Source: an uncultured Romboutsia sp.
Lineage (GTDB): Bacteria > Bacillota > Clostridia > Peptostreptococcales > Peptostreptococcaceae
Direction of reading: 5' to 3'
Assembly: GCA_937907205.1 (NCBI GenBank)
Contig: CALESE010000057.1
Span: 1-7,783 of the forward strand
Length of the DNA stretch: 7,783 nt
Shown: one piece after another, positions 6,021 through 7,783 of the stretch
How the letters are laid out: every line of letters begins with the position of its first letter
How positions within the stretch are numbered: position 1 is the first letter of the stretch
Notes under the pieces: model-generated
Database searches by the model: none
Seen by the model: only the letters and a program-made list of their open reading frames with translations
Told to the model about the DNA's origin: nothing
Program-made: the position numbers and the translations under genes

Positions 6021-7307
6021 CTAGTTTTTGGATTCTTGATATTTACTTAGATTTTTTATAAAGTCATAGTTTTTATAATCTAGAAATGGAGCTTCATATA
6101 ATTTTGGTTTAGACCAACCTAGACCATCTAAATATATATATCCACTTCCAACAGTGTTAATAGAGTGTAAATCCTTAATATTATCACCAAAAACCATTCT
6201 ATATGATTCACTAGACATATTGCCAAGTGCAAGGCGCACAGAGAGATTATCTCTAAGCTCTGTAGGTATGTTTTGTGCATTAGGTTGCTGTGTACTTAGA
6301 ACACAAAATACACCCATTTCTCGACCTTTTAAAATGATTTCTGATAAATATGCCATTGTTTCATTAAAAACTTTTTTATCAGCGCTAGCACGATATGCTC
6401 CAAGCTCATCAAATATGATAAATACTGGCTTTAGTTTATAATCTACAAAAGAGTGACCATATACAAAGTTACTAGCATTTTCTTTGTATTCTATAAATCT
6501 ATTTTCCATGACTTCTTTTACTATTCTTGTAAGTTTTGCAATATTATTTACATCACTTGCTACGTAATCAGAGCCTAATATATTTTTTAAACTTGCAAGG
6601 TCTGATCTCTTAGGGTCACATATATACACATCTGATTTCATTTTCATCATCTCAATAATTAGATAATTTATAAATGTTGTTTTACCTCCACCAGTAACAC
6701 CGGCTAATAATAAATGGGGTTGCTTAGCTATATTCCAACTTAGATTATTGTTAAGAGGAATATTTGTACTATTGTTATAAATTAGTTTGTTATTAGATAT
6801 AACTATACGATTATCTTTGTTTCTCTTAAATATATAGTCGCAATAAGATATATTATCTAATTTATTTTCTAATGGTAAATTGAGTAGAGCGGATAAGGAA
6901 GTATCAAGATTATTTAATTTATCTGAAAAATTATCTCCTTGTTTATATGCCCTTATAGTTATATTTTCATCATCTTGTAAAAAACCAAATATAGCAAAGT
7001 TAATAATAAATCCAGCACTATCAGTAGTATAGAGATTATTAGTTTTTATGTAATATTTTAATAAATTTTCAATACTATTTTTTCTTTTTTGTTCACTTAG
7101 TACATAGAATTTCCATATATGATAAACCATATAAAAAAATAATGGAAATATAAGTATACTTAAAAAATTAGGTATTATAGGTAAATTTATAAGAGAATTA
7201 GTGAAAATGAACACAAAAAAAGTTAAAAAAATACAGATACCCAGTTTGATTTTTTTAACTGGGTATTCTGTTTTTATAATGTTTACTATTTTAAATTTAT
7301 TTTTCAT
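6021..7307 (-). CDS. FtsK/SpoIIIE-type membrane ATPase, TcpA/Orf21-like coupling protein
   Basis: This 428-aa protein starts with two membrane segments (about residues 20-40 and 47-68) and continues into a cytoplasmic FtsK/HerA ATPase domain. Walker A is GVTGGGKT (203-210), followed by the FtsK-typical DPKRSDL (231-237). Walker B is VFIIFDE (295-301). LKGREMGVFCVLSTQQP (326-342) and RDNLSVRLALG (352-362) are also family hallmarks. The C-terminal GSGYIYLDG segment resembles the corresponding part of Tn916 Orf21. Members pump or deliver DNA; in IMEs they act as type IV coupling proteins that present the Rep-bound strand to a conjugation channel. It follows the 109-aa gene after 12 bases, with GAGAGG (7320-7315) as ribosome-binding site. 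No pore genes are visible, so a host ICE or plasmid would have to supply them. An unrelated DNA-packaging role is less likely. Confidence 0.88.
   Translation of the reverse strand: MKNKFKIVNIIKTEYPVKKIKLGICIFLTFFVFIFTNSLINLPIIPNFLSILIFPLFFYMVYHIWKFYVLSEQKRKNSIENLLKYYIKTNNLYTTDSAGFIINFAIFGFLQDDENITIRAYKQGDNFSDKLNNLDTSLSALLNLPLENKLDNISYCDYIFKRNKDNRIVISNNKLIYNNSTNIPLNNNLSWNIAKQPHLLLAGVTGGGKTTFINYLIIEMMKMKSDVYICDPKRSDLASLKNILGSDYVASDVNNIAKLTRIVKEVMENRFIEYKENASNFVYGHSFVDYKLKPVFIIFDELGAYRASADKKVFNETMAYLSEIILKGREMGVFCVLSTQQPNAQNIPTELRDNLSVRLALGNMSSESYRMVFGDNIKDLHSINTVGSGYIYLDGLGWSKPKLYEAPFLDYKNYDFIKNLSKYQESKN
7237..7266 (-). terminator. Terminator-like hairpin inside the 5' end of the ftsK-like gene
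   Basis: A perfect 10-bp inverted repeat (ATACCCAGTT at 7237-7246 with AACTGGGTAT at 7257-7266) encloses a 10-base loop. On the minus strand, the coding direction, it is followed by CTGTATTTTTTTAAC, so the transcript would show a stem and then a U-rich run about 60 bases into the gene. It could act as an attenuator or partial terminator that lowers coupling-protein expression. The same bases encode EYPVKKIKLGI, so it is compatible with the reading frame. Confidence 0.45.
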
Positions 7308-7319
7308 AGTGATACCTCT

Positions 7320-7649
7320 CTATGCAAATTCTACACTATCAGCTTTTGCTGTAATATTTATATTACCTTTAGAAAAGTATGAGCCTACTTCTAGTCCTTT
7401 AAATACGACTTGTGTACCTATTGGTATATCCTTCGTTTTTTCTAAATCAACTAGAGGTGTAATGTTTTCTACTTTAACACCTATTTTCTCCATTTTGTGA
7501 GAAGGAAGCACAACACTATATCTATATCCGATTAATTTATCTGTTTTTTCTCCGTCTTTATATTCATACACTGGAGCTATATCAGCTAGTAGCATAGTAG
7601 ATCCAAGACTTTTAGGGTCTATTGTTAAATCTGTTATTTTTAATGTCAT
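7320..7649 (-). CDS. Small mobile-element protein, position of DUF961/YdcP-Orf22/23
   Basis: I cannot assign this 109-aa protein firmly. It has no signal peptide or membrane segment, alternates short hydrophobic and charged stretches (GYRYSVVLPSHKMEKIGVKV, 41-60; IPIGTQVVFKGLEVGSYF, 75-92) and is probably all beta. The VVLP core followed by a K-rich turn, a V(K)VEN-like strand and an IGT motif loosely resembles the DUF961 proteins (Tn916 Orf22/Orf23, ICEBs1 YdcP), and it occupies the same place just upstream of the FtsK-like gene. DUF961 proteins have been linked to replication and transfer of such elements; a single-stranded DNA-binding role is possible but unproven. The ATG at 7649 has an excellent AAAGGAG ribosome-binding site (7666-7660), and this appears to be the first gene of the visible operon. 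Confidence 0.8.
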   Translation of the reverse strand: MTLKITDLTIDPKSLGSTMLLADIAPVYEYKDGEKTDKLIGYRYSVVLPSHKMEKIGVKVENITPLVDLEKTKDIPIGTQVVFKGLEVGSYFSKGNINITAKADSVEFA

Positions 7650-7709
7650 TATTTTATATCTCCTTTATTTATTAATTAAATATTTATAATAATTTTTATG
7701 AATTTTAAA

Positions 7710-7770
7710 ATTATACACTTAGGTTGGATACTTTTTTATATGATAGATTGTCAATACAAGTGCAACACTT
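7710..7770 (-). promoter_or_regulatory. Probable promoter/operator region of the element operon
   Basis: Read on the minus strand, a perfect -35 TTGACA (7754-7749) is overlapped by the dyad TTGT-ATTG-ACAA. Just upstream, on the plus strand, is the perfect dyad AAGTG-CAA-CACTT (7758-7770). A perfect TATAAT lies further down (7715-7710), but it is too far from TTGACA (33 bases) to be its partner, and the correctly spaced -10 candidates (GTATCC or TATCCA) are weak. The dyads over the -35 suggest a repressor operator. No regulator gene is visible in the window. Confidence 0.4.
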
Positions 7771-7783
7771 TATATTTATGTTG

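Larger units (their letters stand above)
3570..7783. mobile_element. Left part of an integrated mobilizable element (IME) beside guaA
   Basis: From after guaA to the window end, all genes are on the minus strand and of mobile-element type: integrase, DUF3173 excisionase candidate, HUH initiator, FtsK-type coupling protein and a small DUF961-position protein. No conjugation pore, phage structural or resistance genes are seen. The exact left border is uncertain: it may be within the last codons of guaA or near 3577-3596. No copy of the guaA 3' end is found near 7783, so the right border lies outside. Confidence 0.8.

Noticed and set aside
6154..6441. Plus-strand open frame of 95 codons opposite the ftsK-like gene
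   Set aside because: It lies wholly antisense to the conserved FtsK ATPase domain and has no family features.
7201..7500. Plus-strand open frame of 99 codons with hydrophobic stretches
   Set aside because: It overlaps two well-supported minus-strand genes; the hydrophobicity comes from the complement of AT-rich membrane-coding DNA.
3705..7783. Filamentous (inovirus-like) prophage, suggested by the G2P-like Rep plus an ATPase
   Set aside because: The ATPase is FtsK/TcpA-like with N-terminal membrane segments rather than Zot-like, and no small coat-protein genes are seen. It stays a minor alternative because the right end is outside the window.
1..7783. CRISPR array, tRNA or rRNA genes
   Set aside because: No regularly spaced repeats, no tRNA cloverleaf and no rRNA sequence were seen in the window.

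Overview
The window is AT-rich, low-GC Firmicute DNA. Isoleucine is mostly ATA, ribosome-binding sites are strong AAAGGGG/AAAGGAG types, and guaB-guaA lie together behind a purine riboswitch. This suggests a clostridial genome, perhaps Peptostreptococcaceae; the family is an inference and the species cannot be named.

Positions 1-3569 are host housekeeping DNA: a promoter (about 94-122), a guanine-class purine riboswitch (169-241), its terminator (327-390), then guaB (IMP dehydrogenase) and guaA (GMP synthase) as a tight operon. Together they convert IMP to XMP to GMP. The leader can fold into two mutually exclusive structures that fit a switch turned off by guanine. A hairpin after guaA (3526-3569) can serve as a terminator in both directions.

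Positions of about 3570-7783 hold the left part of an integrated mobile element, with every gene on the minus strand. In transcription order these are a 109-aa small protein (7649-7320), an FtsK/TcpA-type membrane ATPase (7307-6021), a structured non-coding region (5842-6020), an HUH rolling-circle replication initiator or relaxase (5841-5077), a 64-aa DUF3173-type putative excisionase (5071-4877) and a tyrosine integrase (4874-3705). The order small protein, FtsK, origin, Rep matches the front end of Tn916-type elements. Here, however, the initiator has a phiX174/G2P-like YxxxY signature, and it is followed directly by xis and int with no conjugation pore genes. The best reading is a small integrative mobilizable element (IME) lodged beside the 3' end of guaA, a known integration hotspot. 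Its far end is not recognisable in the window and probably lies beyond 7783.

The most interesting points are these. A composite origin-like structure lies between ftsK and rep: a perfect 22-bp inverted repeat with a GC-rich loop carrying a second hairpin, flanked by inverted CTTGATAT octamers that resemble the phiX174 nick region. The Rep protein appears to lack the usual HUH motif 1. A terminator-like hairpin sits just inside the ftsK-like gene. Operator-like dyads lie upstream of the element operon.
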